A DNA stretch of 47,340 nucleotides, taken from positions 32,258-79,597 of the forward strand of contig NW_003158753.1 of assembly GCF_000003605.2 (NCBI RefSeq), given 5' to 3'. Both the position numbers and the translations under genes were made by a program. Of this stretch, positions 24,301 to 36,322 are shown in pieces (positions within the stretch are counted from its first letter, which is position 1; each line of letters begins with the position of its first letter). This stretch comes from Saccoglossus kowalevskii. Lineage: Eukaryota > Hemichordata > Enteropneusta > Harrimaniidae. The notes below the pieces were generated by a model. The model saw only the letters and a list, made by a program, of their open reading frames with translations. It did not search any database and had not been told where the DNA came from.

Positions 24301-24454
24301 TGATGTGATGGGTGGAGGCCCTGACATCTGAATAAACTACTACAACTACTATAAATCATTATGGTACGTTTGCCTCCGCATCTTTGGTTTGGTGATTGTG
24401 ACGGATGCAAAGCAAATGTGCGACTCATTCCTTTAAAATGAAGCAAAAGTGAGA

Positions 24455-24850
24455 ATTATTATTCCTAAGAGGGCGCAATTCACCACTGGTAAGACTCTCA
24501 AGCGCGCATGACTGCTTAAATTATTATTCCTAAGAGGGCGCAATTCACCACTGGTAAGACTCTCAAGTGCGTATGACTGCATAAATTATTATTCCTAAGA
24601 GGGCGCAATTCACCACTGGTAAGACTCTCAAGCGCGTATGACTGCTTAAATTATTATTCCTAAGAGGGCGCAATTCACCACTGGTAAGACTCTCAAGGCG
24701 TATGACTGCTTAAATTATTATTCCTAAGAGGGCGCAATTCACCACTGGTAAGACTCTCAAGTGCGTATGACTGCTTAAATTATTATTCCTAAGAGGGCGC
24801 AATTCACCACTGGTAAGACTCTCAAGCGCGTATGACTGCTTAAATTATTT
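24455..24850. repeat. 65-bp minisatellite, six copies
   Basis: Unit runs from TTATTATTCCTAAGAGGGCG through CACCACTGGTAAGACTCTCA to ATGACTGCTTAAA. Equivalent positions at 24461, 24526, 24591, 24656, 24720 and 24785, so one copy has a 1-base deletion. Differences are confined to the GCGCGTATG segment. The array starts about 110 bp after the LINE 3' end. Confidence 0.95.
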
Positions 24851-25089
24851 GGCGCAATCATTCTACTGAAGCGTATTAACGCAAAGCTGCAAACAATCAT
24901 TTACGTACTTTGCAAAATGATGTATTCATAACTTCAAGTTCGGCAGTCCTACACAAAAATAGCAATTTCTCGGAACTACGCGTTAGAATGATACACTAAT
25001 TGCAAATCTGAGCACGGTTTACAGAATCGGAAGTATTGTGGTTGTTGTATATAGCTTCATCATTAGCATTTTGTTGTTACTTTGTGAGA

Positions 25090-26395
25090 AGATGGGTCAT
25101 TTTTATAGTTATAGTTATTACATATTGGAGAGTAACAAACGAATTTTTGAAATTTGTTTGGGAATTAGAAAACGTACATTGTTAAAGCCTGTTGGAGGCA
25201 ACTTAATATTTAGTTGTAACTACGGACTTGAATATTTGAAAATCAACCTGTCCGAATGTTATCGTGAAGCCTTGGTAGCTTGGTCTACTCTTCAAAATTT
25301 ATTTTATTAAAAATCAAATATCACATCACATCATATAATTTGGAATAACAAGGATATGCTAATTGATAACAAATCTGTGTTTTTCCGTACAATTGCCAAT
25401 AAGGGTATCAGTTGCATTGGTGATTTATTTCCAAATAACACACCCGTTAGTATTGCTGTCTTATCTGCTAAACAGACTTGAAATGTATCTTGTGAGTTGT
25501 TTTTATTGCAATTACAAAAAACACGAGGGAAGCCTGAGCTTGGTCACGTGTTTCTTGTCCTATCCGAAGGACTGGTTTTTGTACGATTCAGTGCCAAATA
25601 TTTGTATTGATGGTAAGAATATAACGGTATCTTTGCTTAGTAAAAATTGTATAAAAAAATAACTTTCTGCGTGCAAAGACTATTCATCCAAATAGTTCAG
25701 AGTATTTTATAAAAGATTTTAAACTCAACTTTGCTGCAATGTCTAAATATTATGTTTTACCATTTAGGACAGCAATTGACACGAAATCAAGAGAATTTCA
25801 ATTTAAGTTACTACATAAAATTGTGTTTACTAATTCTGATCTTTTTAAAATGAAATCATCAAAAGTTAGTAGTCCCAATTGTTCGTTCTGTCATCAGGAA
25901 ACGGAAACTACTTACCATCTTTTTTATCATTGTAAATATACAAAAAAAAATTGGGTTTGCCCTTAGTGATGTATTTAAAAACATCTTTGGTCCAGATGCT
26001 CTTTCCCTCAGGCAGATAATATAAGGCTGTACTGATTTTTCAGTGTTGGCGAATTATTTGATACTTTTAGGGAAGCAATATATTTATAATTGTAAAATGA
26101 GTAAGAGTCTACCGAGTGATGTATATTTTCATAAAGTGGTTACTGAAGCATGCGAGATTGAAAAGCATATAGCTATATCTAAAAACAAATTGGAATTACA
26201 TTTACGGAAGTGGTCTATTATCTCTGATAGTGTGTACACATTTTTTCATTTCAGTGTATTAGCAATTATTCTTTTTTGATTTGTTTTATTTCTGTTACTC
26301 TTGTTTGCTTGTCTTTGTCGTTTTGTATTATGTAATTAATGTTTACTGTAATGTATGTAATGAAATGAAATAAAATTGTGTAAAGAAAAAAAAAG
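25090..26395 (+). mobile_element. 5'-truncated L1/Tx1-type LINE, 3' end
   Basis: Open segments in shifting frames read NKRIFEICLGIRKRTLLKPV, ILWNN-like IIWNNKDMLIDNKSVFFRT, ISCIGDLF, then a block with LPFRTAIDTKSREFQFKLLH and a zinc-knuckle CSFCHQETETTYHLFYHC (within 25739-25966), the C-terminal domain of L1/Tx1-like LINE ORF2. YLILLGKQYIYNCK and KLELHLRKW follow. The element ends near 26392 with a short A tract after AATAAAATTGTG. Stops and frameshifts throughout; only the 3' third is present. Confidence 0.85.
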
Positions 26396-26470
26396 TTAGA
26401 CAGTGAAAAAACAAAAAAAAAAACACAGGCATATAACAAAAAATATTTATGGCTTGAAATAGGTTTTTTC

Positions 26471-28298
26471 TTAAAGTGCCTGTGCAATGCCCACCCTCAC
26501 GTTTCCCATTTTAGATCTGTGTCCCACTGAAAAGGGTAGTTATTGATTTTTTTTTGCTGAAAATGATTACTCGTATCCAAGTAAATTTGGTATATTTCTC
26601 GTGTTGTAGCCACGCCCACCTATCGTGAAACGGTCGACTGTTTCCGGATTTCCGACTCTCGCCGAAAGTGCGCCACCAAATGCCAAAATGTGAGAGGAAG
26701 TCATACCCCTGAGCCGTAATAACACTGGTTGTTCAGTATACTTTTAAACGATATACATTTTTCAGTCGGCGTTTTTTCGTGTTTTTTTTGTCTATTTTTT
26801 TTTTCTGAGAGAGAGGTTTTAGATGTTGTGTTGTGGGCAGTTACAGTGAAACGTATAGCCATAGTGCATGTATTCACACGTTTCTAATCGATCCGAAGGT
26901 GCGACATCACTTAACCTTAGATTCATTCAACTGTCCTCGTCCATAANNNNNNNNNNNNNNNNNNNNNNNNNNNNNNNNNNNNNNNNNNNNNNNNNNNNNN
27001 NNNNNNNNNNNNNNNNNNNNNNNNNNNNNNNNNNAAAAAAACGACTAGGTTTAAAGAGAAACGCCGACAACGTAAACCTGGCGCAACACTTTTGAAAGAA
27101 ATAGATTCCGGACCAGCCCATGATCACCGAGGCGGATTTCAGAAGACAGAGAGACGTCCGGCAAGTGTTTCAAATCAGTTGACTTTTTTTGCGATCCTGA
27201 TTATCGTTTTATAGAGACCATTTAGTCCCTGTTAAGTAAAAGGTAGCACGAAAACGAAGCGTCGGACAAACAAGAAATTACACAGCCCTTACACACTGCT
27301 AACTGTTTTCATTTTCGAAGGCTAAAAGTTTCTGAATTGTTTGGTGATTGGTGTTGAATGTCGAATTCACACCTCTGTTCTTTTTTACCTCCATGCTTGC
27401 AGCTTGATCTGCGTAATAATTTATGAAATATGAATCCGGGCTTGGTCAATGTGTTTCCACCAAATAAAGTTTTAATACGATGTTATAATTATGACAATCG
27501 CGCCATGGATCAAGCTAACTCGAATCCACTCTGAATTTATCTGTATGTGTGTCGATCTCGATTATTTTTGTTATCCAATTAAACGCCGCTTTTAACGCAC
27601 TTGCCCTCGCCGTGACCCGACGCGTTCACCTATTTCAACAAAATGTCAATTTATTTCCACGCGGCTGTCATTTATTTAGTAACTGTGATTTGTCGTTTTT
27701 TAAATTATTTTATAGTGATCACTATAGTCTAATGTTTAGAATGTCAAAATATGTTCTTTTATTTTAATTTTGAAAGTTTTAGTCAGACGATCGATGAAAT
27801 AAAACAGTGTAGTGACGTCAAATTCTATTTTGTCCAGCAACAGTGTACAAACGTGCGCCGGTGTCGGTGACGATCACGGTGACCAGCTACACCAGAACGG
27901 ACATATTTCGCATCTTACTCAACCCCATGCAACCAAAATATATACTATGTGTTCATTATGGTCCATTTTTCCTCGACGAACAAGTACATAAGTGACAATA
28001 TAGTCAAAGACGAGAAAACTGCACAAGAAATTTGCCTTATTTACACGTATCGGCAATGCAAGCTGCCATGCGACTTCCCTTTCTGACGTCACAAGGGGAA
28101 TTTCTGTATGCAAATGGAAGCTAATGAGGAGCCTCGTTTTAAAATACACAAAAATAAAGTTGCCGTAGACTGAGTTTAAAACACATTTTTTCACTTAAAA
28201 AAAATAATTCATGCTTAGAAACATAAAAATTAATAATATTTATGTATCAATTGATAATTTTAGGCGTAAAAATAGCAGCCATTTCACAGGCACTTTAA
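26471..28298. mobile_element. Probable DNA transposon with TTAA duplication and inverted ends
   Basis: Left: TTAA (26471-26474) then AGTGCCTGTGCAATG. Right: CATTTCACAGGCACT then TTAA (28295-28298). The 15-base ends match at 14 positions in inverted orientation. TTAA duplication suggests Kolobok or piggyBac superfamily. The interior (1.8 kb) includes the 88-base assembly gap and shows no transposase motif in what is visible, so autonomy cannot be judged. Confidence 0.65.
26947..27034. other. Assembly gap (88 N)
   Basis: Run of undetermined bases. Open frames that cross it are not interpretable. Confidence 1.
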
Positions 28299-31200
28299 GG
28301 GTGATGGTAATAAATTTACACTTCTCTAAAAAAAAAATACACTGCAAGTCTTGGTATGCTTTGAAGATGAATTGCACACGTACGCGTATTGTTATCGACA
28401 CGTAAATACGTCATTAGCTTTCCAAACTTCCTACAATCCTTATAATTTATTGTCAGTGTTGCAAGAATGTATGCTATCCCTTTCAAATGCTTTTTGTAAT
28501 TTGTCGGCGTGATTATTGCGCCCTCGTCGACGGATTCAACGGAACAAATTCTACTTGTTTGTGTCGGAAAAAATCCATCGGCGAGGGCGCAATAATTCAA
28601 TCCGATAATGTTAGGCTATAGTTTACAAAGAGCGAGTATTACATTTTTATTTATTGCTTTTTTTTAGACAAGAAAAGTTGACGGCTGTAGACTGACGGGG
28701 TGTACGATGCCCGGTTCTAATTTGTGTAATACTGCTTCTATTGTTCTGAATCGCTACTAAAAGCACTGCGTACTGTTTGTGTCTCATAAAAAAGGTCGAT
28801 CATTGACATTTCATGTTTGTGCTATATACAGCTGTACTCTAGCAGGTCTAGGCTTCAACCACGTAGAGTTAATGACCCAGACCAAACGGTTATGCTCCTG
28901 TATATCTGTTTAACTTGCACTTTAGCAACGAACACATGGGTGTAGTATGTCATTACATTAGGTAATAGAATGCCACAGTCTGTCCTAGCTATCATACCTG
29001 TCTGAATAGGGGATGGCTACAATGTTACGCAAGGATTCCCAGTTAAACACACACTTGCCTATCAGAGAACAGGGCTGCTCAATATGGCAGGTGGTCAATA
29101 TCTGTTTTATTATGCCAAATAAAACTAACATTCCGAAAATGGCTGGACTGCAGGATCATTCTTGCCCAAGTTACCAACGACAGCTTCCGGAATTCTACCC
29201 GCTCGTGAATATTGTCTATTTTATAAACTTGAACGTCATCAACGAATCATAAAATGCCGACCGAAATTAAAACGCTATACCACGTACACAGCGTGGCGAT
29301 TAAGGGCCGAGCGATGTCGGCATATTTGATGTTTTTTCCCGTTTCCAATGAATTAGAAGGTACACAACTTGACCCAAATGTTAGTTGTTCGACCTGTTCA
29401 CAAATTGGAGATGATTCATTAGGAAACCTCTATTGAGATCAAGTGTATCGCCTGTGCAAGTGCTGAAGCTGTTATGACGTCATTCATAACTTGAGAAGAT
29501 ACTATTCGAAAATATTAACTAGAATATGCACGAATCTAATTGGCTGATAATTTTACGCCTAACGTTATTTCTTCTAGGGTTGGCGGGTACCCGACTTTCA
29601 GTCGAGTGCTCCGGGGTCGTGTGATAAAAACGGTTATCGTCTGATATCATTCGTAGCGCTGGTAGATACTCTGGTGGACAATACTAGCTCATGATGTCAT
29701 TCGTATTGAAAAGCTCTTCGAATAAGTGATATCATGTGATACCCTTACAGTACTGACAAAGTAAACGTTTAGGGTGCAAATCATCATCATTATGATAAAT
29801 ACATCAGTTCTTGTATAATAATCATGAATAATTAGGTTATGTTATTAACTAATCCTGTTTTATTTTGTTCTTGCATAAATAAATAAATTGTAGCAAATAG
29901 TACGTATTTTCTACGCCAGTTTTATTGTAATATTACAAATTTGTTATCAATGCTATTTTACAATTTAAATATGAGATAATAACAACCACAATTTTTATTT
30001 TAAAAAACCTAGCGCAAAATTAAGGAAGAAAATATTAAAACTTTTACCATCTAAGATTTTTTTCAGAATTTCTAATTATAATGACTAACCAGTAAGACTA
30101 AAATTAATCGTCAAACGTGATACAGAAGCAGCATAATGTTGTATCCCATCCCACCATGGAAGTTAGCTCTCGCCAGTTTGCCCCGGCGGGGTCGGTGTTA
30201 GGGCTCGGCGGTCATTGCAAATTAATCCCCATTTGAAATATGGGGGTGGGATGGAAATGTGTCGTGGGTGAAAACAGAGGTTGATAATAAAAATATACAT
30301 AACGATTGAATAATGTTAGACAATAGGGTTCCTTCCTAATAAAATGGTCTCAGTTATGTGCAAAAATAATATAATGTAAATAGATAAGTATTCACTGGAT
30401 TTTAATTTCACTATTTTCGCTGATAAGTAATGTATGCTAAATTAAATCTACGTGAACAATAAAACTGAAAATAAAACGGTGTATATGCTCAAAACTTCAA
30501 AATAGTGGAATTCAATGTCAGTAAAAATAAGTGGGTTTATAATACCCCCCCCCCCAACATTCAAACCCGATTAAAAATGGGAAATTCTCGCAGTATATGT
30601 TGTATATCCGTGAAACTGCAATCGCGTGAGTATGTTATTAGGATTTTCAACGGCAACCTGATTCGTATTGGAGACTGCATCAGACTAGTAAGCGTGAAGC
30701 TACAGAGTTCCCTGGGGTCTCAGTAGGGGACATCCAGCGTGGTCGAATTACCCACGATTTTGCAGAAATGTGTCCCAAACTGCCTTGCATCAGCCACAAT
30801 GACCTCATTTCTGTCAAGTAGGCGTCTACATCAGTAGTTACCATGAAAACGGGCTTGCGTGGGAGGCAATGACGTCATAGTTGTTGATCCCCGTTGGGCA
30901 AAGGCATCCATATAAACAAGGCGCTGCTTTATTAGCTCTATTTGGCGCTATTGTAGAAAAAGACACATTTTGCGGAGCTAAAAATAACACTCTTAATCAC
31001 AGTGTTACATCGCCAATTTGTATGTACTCAGTTCGTCAGTATAACACATGTAAATACTTCGCCCACCACACGGCTCTTGTGTTTGACGTCATGTTCCCCA
31101 CGGCTGCGAAATGTGCAGTTATGCCAAATTATATTTCAGTTGCTCCTTTTTGCAAATACATATATTATTGCCATATCTCCCCCCAGATGCAGGAAATTAT

Positions 31201-31530
31201 TCAATTACGTGATATTGTAAAACAACGTGCATAGATGTATCAGTATGAATAAATGTTTAAAGTCGAGGAGGGGTTCCGACACGTAAAGTAAGATTCGTAT
31301 TGCGTTGTCCCTTACTTCAGTGGCATTATGTAGAAATTCCTTTCAATATCTTACTGAGTAAATTAACGTGATCCACAGCCATATAGATTAGCAATACGTG
31401 AAGAGAATCAGTGACCGTGATCGCCCACACTAAAAAAATATTCAGAAAAACCGGAAAATACTTGAATTAAAAAACGAAAAAAAAAACAACCGCCACGTAC
31501 GAATGAAAACAACAAGTTTGAGTTGAGAGC
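28299..31530. other. Intergenic, no gene recognised
   Basis: Contains the palindrome at 28511-28597 and otherwise AT-rich unique-looking sequence. Open frames at 29013-29252 (79 aa) and 30881-31234 (117 aa) have no recognisable domain or coding-like context. A C9-10 tract is at about 30546. Confidence 0.55.
28511..28597. repeat. Imperfect palindrome, 26-bp arms
   Basis: Arms at 28511-28536 and 28572-28597 match inverted at 23 of 26 positions around the core ATTATTGCGCCCTCG, with a 35-base loop; weaker symmetry continues outward. No open frame or terminator role can be assigned; it may be a tiny foldback element. Confidence 0.8.
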
Positions 31531-32157
31531 AAAACACACTGTCTACAAACTACTGTATGTCTATATGCAATGAAGGCTTCAGTGAACACGATAAACAAAG
31601 CTAAACAAACTACTGTATGTCAACATGCCCTGAATGCTTCAGTGAACACGATAAACAAAGAAAAACACACTGTCTACAAACTACTGTATGTCAATATGCA
31701 GGGAAGGCTTCAGTGAACACGATAAACAAAGCAAAACACACTGTCTACAAACTACTGTATGCAAATATGCACTGAAGGCTTCAGTGAACACGATAAACAA
31801 AGAAAAACACACTGTCTACAAACTACTGTATGTCAATATGCAGGGAAGGCTTCAGTGAACACGATAAACAAAGCAAAACACACTGTCTACAAACTACTGT
31901 ATATCAATATGTACTGAAGGCTTCAGTGAACACGATAAACAAAGCAAAACACACTGTCTACAAACTACTGTATGTCAATATGCAGGGAAGGCTTCAGTGA
32001 ACACGATAAACAAAGCAAAGCACACTGTCTACAAACTATTGTATGTCAATATGCACTGAAGGCTTCAGTGAACACGATAAACAAAGCAAAACACACTGTC
32101 TACAAACTACTGTATGTCAATATGCACTGAAGGCTTCAGTGAACACGATAAACAAAA
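31531..32157. repeat. 71-bp tandem array, about nine copies
   Basis: Unit contains CACTGTCTACAAACTACTGT and GGCTTCAGTGAACACGATAA. Copies begin near 31531, 31600 (shortened), 31661, 31734, 31805, 31876, 31947, 32018 and 32089. Two variants, ATGCAGGGAAGG and ATGCACTGAAGG (or TACTGAAGG), alternate through copies 3-8. Confidence 0.93.
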
Positions 32158-34453
32158 TAATTGCTTTGACTCAGGCGCTCAAATTGTAACGTTGTTCTAC
32201 GTCGATGTCCCCCTACATAGAGAGAGATGAACAAAATACAATTGTTTATATTAATATTATTAATATATTTGTTATCATTATTATGTTATTACGTAGATGG
32301 CAGACAAAAAACTAGACCAAATGAGACCAGGAATGGAGAGTACGTTCCAAATATTTCACGTTAATCGGCTACACTTTGCGACATTGATACTGAATAAGTA
32401 TTCATTTAACCACAGTCCTGAGGAACTGTGATTTAACAGATGAGCGCGACGATGGCACCAGCACATGGAGAAAAGACTGTACTACAGTTAGGTGGAATTC
32501 GCGAAAACAGGAATAGAGGACGCATGCGCAAATTTGCTGACCGTGGCGTGACGTAGTTTACGAATATCACACTCCTGGGTGAATGAACTAGAATGTGCAC
32601 AATCTTGGCGAGGGGGATTTATCACTTTCCATCGGCTCTGTTTCTCATCAAATTCACTTTGTTTCGGCCCTCCATTGTATACTCTTTTTGAGCTGACTGG
32701 CGTGTTTCCACTGAATAACGCAATCGGCGATAACCAGCATCAAAACCACAAACCATGAATTGTCCGTCTTGTATTGCGGGGGCGATCCTTCATAACAATA
32801 TTACTATTTAAGTGGCGTTGTACAGTCACGTTCATTCGCATATGGCCATGGCACGGTTTTATTTTGGCGAAGCCTATCTAAGTAACTCAGGGATGTTTAC
32901 CAGTTTCTCACCTGATGGATTTTGCGAACGTGACTGTTAAAGGTTTACTTCATTGAACACGCCGACAACAGTGACCTTGTCTTCAGCATATAAGGAAAAT
33001 ATCTTGCATTTTTCAAATCATACACGTTCTCGGTAGAGTGCGATTACAGGGCTGGACAATTTAGCTGTAGTTTGCAGCCTGAGAAGCAGAACTAGACATG
33101 CTGAATGCAGCACGTAGAAATACAGGCGGAGGGATCGCACCGGCAGCTCGGATCATCATTGTCCCGAGGACGTGTGTCCAGTTGTAACTTTTTGGGACAA
33201 TGTTTGAAATCTCCACGGCGGAATTTGGTGCAAGCGCATTTCCAATGAGACTTCTACCGATAAATATTAGATGGGTTCAATTATGTTAATTCATGACTGC
33301 CAGAATGGATGACGTCATCATCGATTAGCGTATATTGATTACACGTATGTGTTCTTCTATAAAGAGGGTAAGTCACGTGCTAATTTAAATATTCCGCAAT
33401 TTGTTTTAATTATAAATAAAAAAATATGGTTCGTGGCTACGATTTTTGGATTATATATATAACTATCGCACGAAAAGGGAAACGCGGAGGATATAGTTAA
33501 AATAACGGTATATTAAGCTTACGAATATTGTCGTCCCCCGCCATTACTAAGAGACTTGTATAAGCATTTAGCTCACTAAATTCGCGTGGGTGGCTATAGA
33601 GTACCTATACGAAATTAGCCTGCTGTCATATATCGGAATGTATGTGTTAGCAAACGCCTCGCCTGCGAGCGAAGGGATATGTAGGCTATAACATTGTGAT
33701 ACCCTTTATACAGGTCAATATTTACTATTCCGCAAATACTGCCTTCTACTTGGTCATATCAAACAATTCGAATAAATCTGAAAACAGATTTGAATCAGCA
33801 TGCCGCTCTCAAAAAATACTATTAATATTTTGGGTGTTCGTGATGGAATATTACGGACCCATATCAAAGTTTTGGTTTCTTTTAAAATTCCCCAAATGAT
33901 TTGAACTTTGTCGTTTTGGTGGCAAAACTTTGGAGATATATAATTACTTGATTTCCTGGATTCGTATAGGTTGCACGAGCTGCTGACATTGCTCTGACTT
34001 TCCCCAAAGTCGCAAACGACCCGTTTGCTCTCTGAACCGAACCTTGATTGGCGTATTGGGGAGACTCCTCCCATTTATATCGATAACATATCCAAATAAT
34101 TGTGTTGTCACGTCGCATAGGCAGTCAGAGATGTATCTACAGGATTGGGGTGGCTGCATACCCCCACCTCAAACCTGTCTCCATGAAACTCAGTTTGTAT
34201 TAATTTGGTTTTGTTAAGAGAAAAAAACAGTGTTACGCAAAGGGCATTGTGACCACAATACTGCTTAAACTGTAGCGTGAACCAGTGTTTTTGTGAGGAA
34301 TTTCTTCGGCGTGTTCTGATATTCTAGTTTCGAAATGTCGCAGCTTACAGCTAGGCCCAGTTATAATAACTAACTTATAATATCCTCATGCTCACTCAGA
34401 CTAATTAATTACCATCATCTCGCATCATCTCTACAATACAGACAGAAACCAAA
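32158..34453. other. Intergenic, no gene recognised
   Basis: Mixed composition with a somewhat GC-richer stretch around 32440-33250. A 38-codon open frame at 32440-32556 was seen but has no support beyond being open. Confidence 0.5.
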
Positions 34454-34555
34454 ATGGCGGATAATGATGATGATAATAAGTCTTTTGTTTATTGGAATGC
34501 ATTGATAACGACACTTTCTTTACTTTTAGCTTTCTTTGCTCACATGATTCATTAG
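34454..34555 (+). CDS. Possible microprotein or first exon, 33 aa, unknown
   Basis: ATG in the context ACCAAAATGGCG (A at -3, G at +4). Begins MADNDDDNKSFVYWN, then a hydrophobic run of about 15 residues (ALITTLSLLLAFF), ending HMIH before TAG. Acidic head plus single membrane-like segment is a layout seen in tiny membrane proteins, but the ORF is short enough to arise by chance. A consensus donor CG/GTAAGTT lies downstream near 34680, so it may sit in a first exon of an unrecognised transcript. No family recognised. Confidence 0.25.
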   Translation: MADNDDDNKSFVYWNALITTLSLLLAFFAHMIH

Positions 34556-35794
34556 CGACGACAAGGTTGGTACTGTCAAGCTGAACGTGGACCCGTGAAG
34601 GATGACAAATATGCTGGCGACGATATGCAATAACAGTAGCACCCGCAACAACCTCGACAAACCCTTCAACTTGCGACTTCGGTAAGTTACTGCCAACCGC
34701 TAATAGTCAGCGACTTGGGATTCTAGACATTCGTCCAAATATGAAATACCAAAGAAAAGCTAAACATAAAATTAGACATTGATCATAGTAATATTCATAG
34801 TAATGTTGCTTCAATTGGGGTAATATTAAGTATGTGATACAATCGGTATCCCAGTAAAAGCAGCGATTCGCTACATCTTGGTTATAAATTACGTGCACAA
34901 GGCTTACACATGGTTAGTTTAAATATTTTCATTACCGGTCCCCAGAAATTGCATATTATTATTGCGATTATTATGCCTGCGAAAGTTAAAAGAAACTGTG
35001 CGCCTGGACTACACTTCTACTCGATAAACAATAATTACAACAAGTGAGTAAAATCAGCTCTGCTTACATGTTTACCGAAGTACACTGGTATTTAAGCTGT
35101 ACAATGGATACTCATCGAATAACCACAAATGATTTCCTGTTTTGCTTTTTGTAGATTTCAATTTTGCTGAAACTATTGGCACTGAATCAAACAATCGCAT
35201 CGATTGAGTTCCTATTTTGGAACATACGTTGATTGTTTTTGAACACGAACATAGAGCTGTTGTGGTTCGAGTGTATGTAGTGTTTCGGTCCACCGGAACA
35301 TCGTGGATGACGAGCGCCGTGCGTTTTTTTTCCAATGCTACCCTAGTGTGTCTCACTATCTATTACGCTTAAATTTGATGCTAACTTGAGGTATGTTTTG
35401 CCTGCATTGCTAAAATTAGTAAATTAGTTACCGATGTCGGACATGTGACATATATTTATAACTTTAAAAAGTTGGGGAATAGAATTCTATTGTGAGTGAA
35501 TTAATTTGCAGTCGAAAAAAAACCTGCTAGGCTTGGAAAAATCGCCTTGGTTTATTTCAATGGTATATCTGTTTTATTGCGCAGTGGTGTATCCACCCTG
35601 ACGTTCACGGCTTATAAGCAATGTAGATCCTGCCAACCTCACAAAATCCAACTAAAATTGCGTCATAGTAAACCAACTCATTCTAATTGCTAATAATATT
35701 CTAAAAATAATATAAGTTTTTTTTGTCGAATTAGATTTTAAATTGTATGTTTCAGCTGCCTGTTGTAACGATCGGATGTCGGCGCTACAACATG
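34556..35794. other. Intergenic, no gene recognised
   Basis: AT-rich; short open frames only. Nothing supported. Confidence 0.5.
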
Positions 35795-36322
35795 TCTAAC
35801 GTGTACATTGCAATCGTTATTTCAATGTTTCTGTACGACACGTCTAACGTGTACATTGCAATCGTTATTTCAATGTTTCTGTACGACACGTCTAACGTGT
35901 ACATTGCAATCGTTATTTCAATGTTTCTGTACGACACGTCTAACGTGTACATTGCAATCGTTATTTCAATGTTTCTGTACGACACGTCTAACGTGTACAT
36001 TGCAATCGTTATTTCAATGTTTCTGTACGACACGTCTAACGTGTACATTGCAATCGTTATTTCAATGTTTCTGTACGACACGTCTAACGTGTACATTGCA
36101 ATCGTTATTTCAATGTTTCTGTACGACACGTCTAACGTGTACATTGCAATCGTTATTTCAATGTTTCTGTACGACACGTCTAACGTGTACATTGCAATCG
36201 TTATTTCAATGTTTCTGTACGACACGTCTAACGTGTACATTGCAATCGTTATTTCAATGTTTCTGTACGACACGTCTAACGTGTACATTGCAATCGTTAT
36301 TTCAATGTTTCTGTACGACACC
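35795..36322. repeat. 48-bp minisatellite, eleven essentially perfect copies
   Basis: Unit starts TCTAACGTGTACATTGCAAT and ends TTTCTGTACGACACG (final copy ends ACACC). Exactly 11 units fill 528 bases, with no difference seen between internal copies. Because 48 is a multiple of 3 and the unit lacks stops in several frames, it is open in two + frames (199 and 172 codons) and one - frame (178 codons). These open frames are products of the repeat, not evidence of a gene. Confidence 0.97.

Larger units (their letters stand above)
20080..24345 (+). mobile_element. Decayed non-LTR retrotransposon (LINE), split by a solo LTR
   Basis: Order is endonuclease, linker, reverse transcriptase, C-terminal region, as in APE-type non-LTR elements. 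Remnants occur in all three + frames with stops and frameshifts, so it is dead. The 3' end is AATAAACTACTACAACTACT, a short simple-repeat tail common to such elements. A 1133-bp solo LTR with one 5-bp target copy (21571-22708) is inserted in the RT region; without it the element is about 3.1 kb. The left boundary is uncertain: EN similarity is clear from about 20217 and weaker from about 20080. Clade not assigned. Confidence 0.85.

Noticed and set aside
26868-27127. Open frames across the N run
   Set aside because: They are open only because undetermined bases cannot encode stops.
30150-30260. Inverted GGTGGGATGG-like segments as transposon ends
   Set aside because: Match is short and imperfect, with no flanking duplication.
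30881-31234. 117-codon open frame
   Set aside because: No domain, composition like its surroundings, and a second frame is open across the same stretch.
32440-32556. 38-codon open frame with basic C-terminal half
   Set aside because: Sits in locally GC-richer DNA where chance ORFs are longer; no start context or conservation evidence.
35795-36322. CRISPR-like array
   Set aside because: Units abut directly with no spacers of variable sequence, and the genome is eukaryotic. The same applies to the 49-, 65-, 71- and 40-bp arrays.
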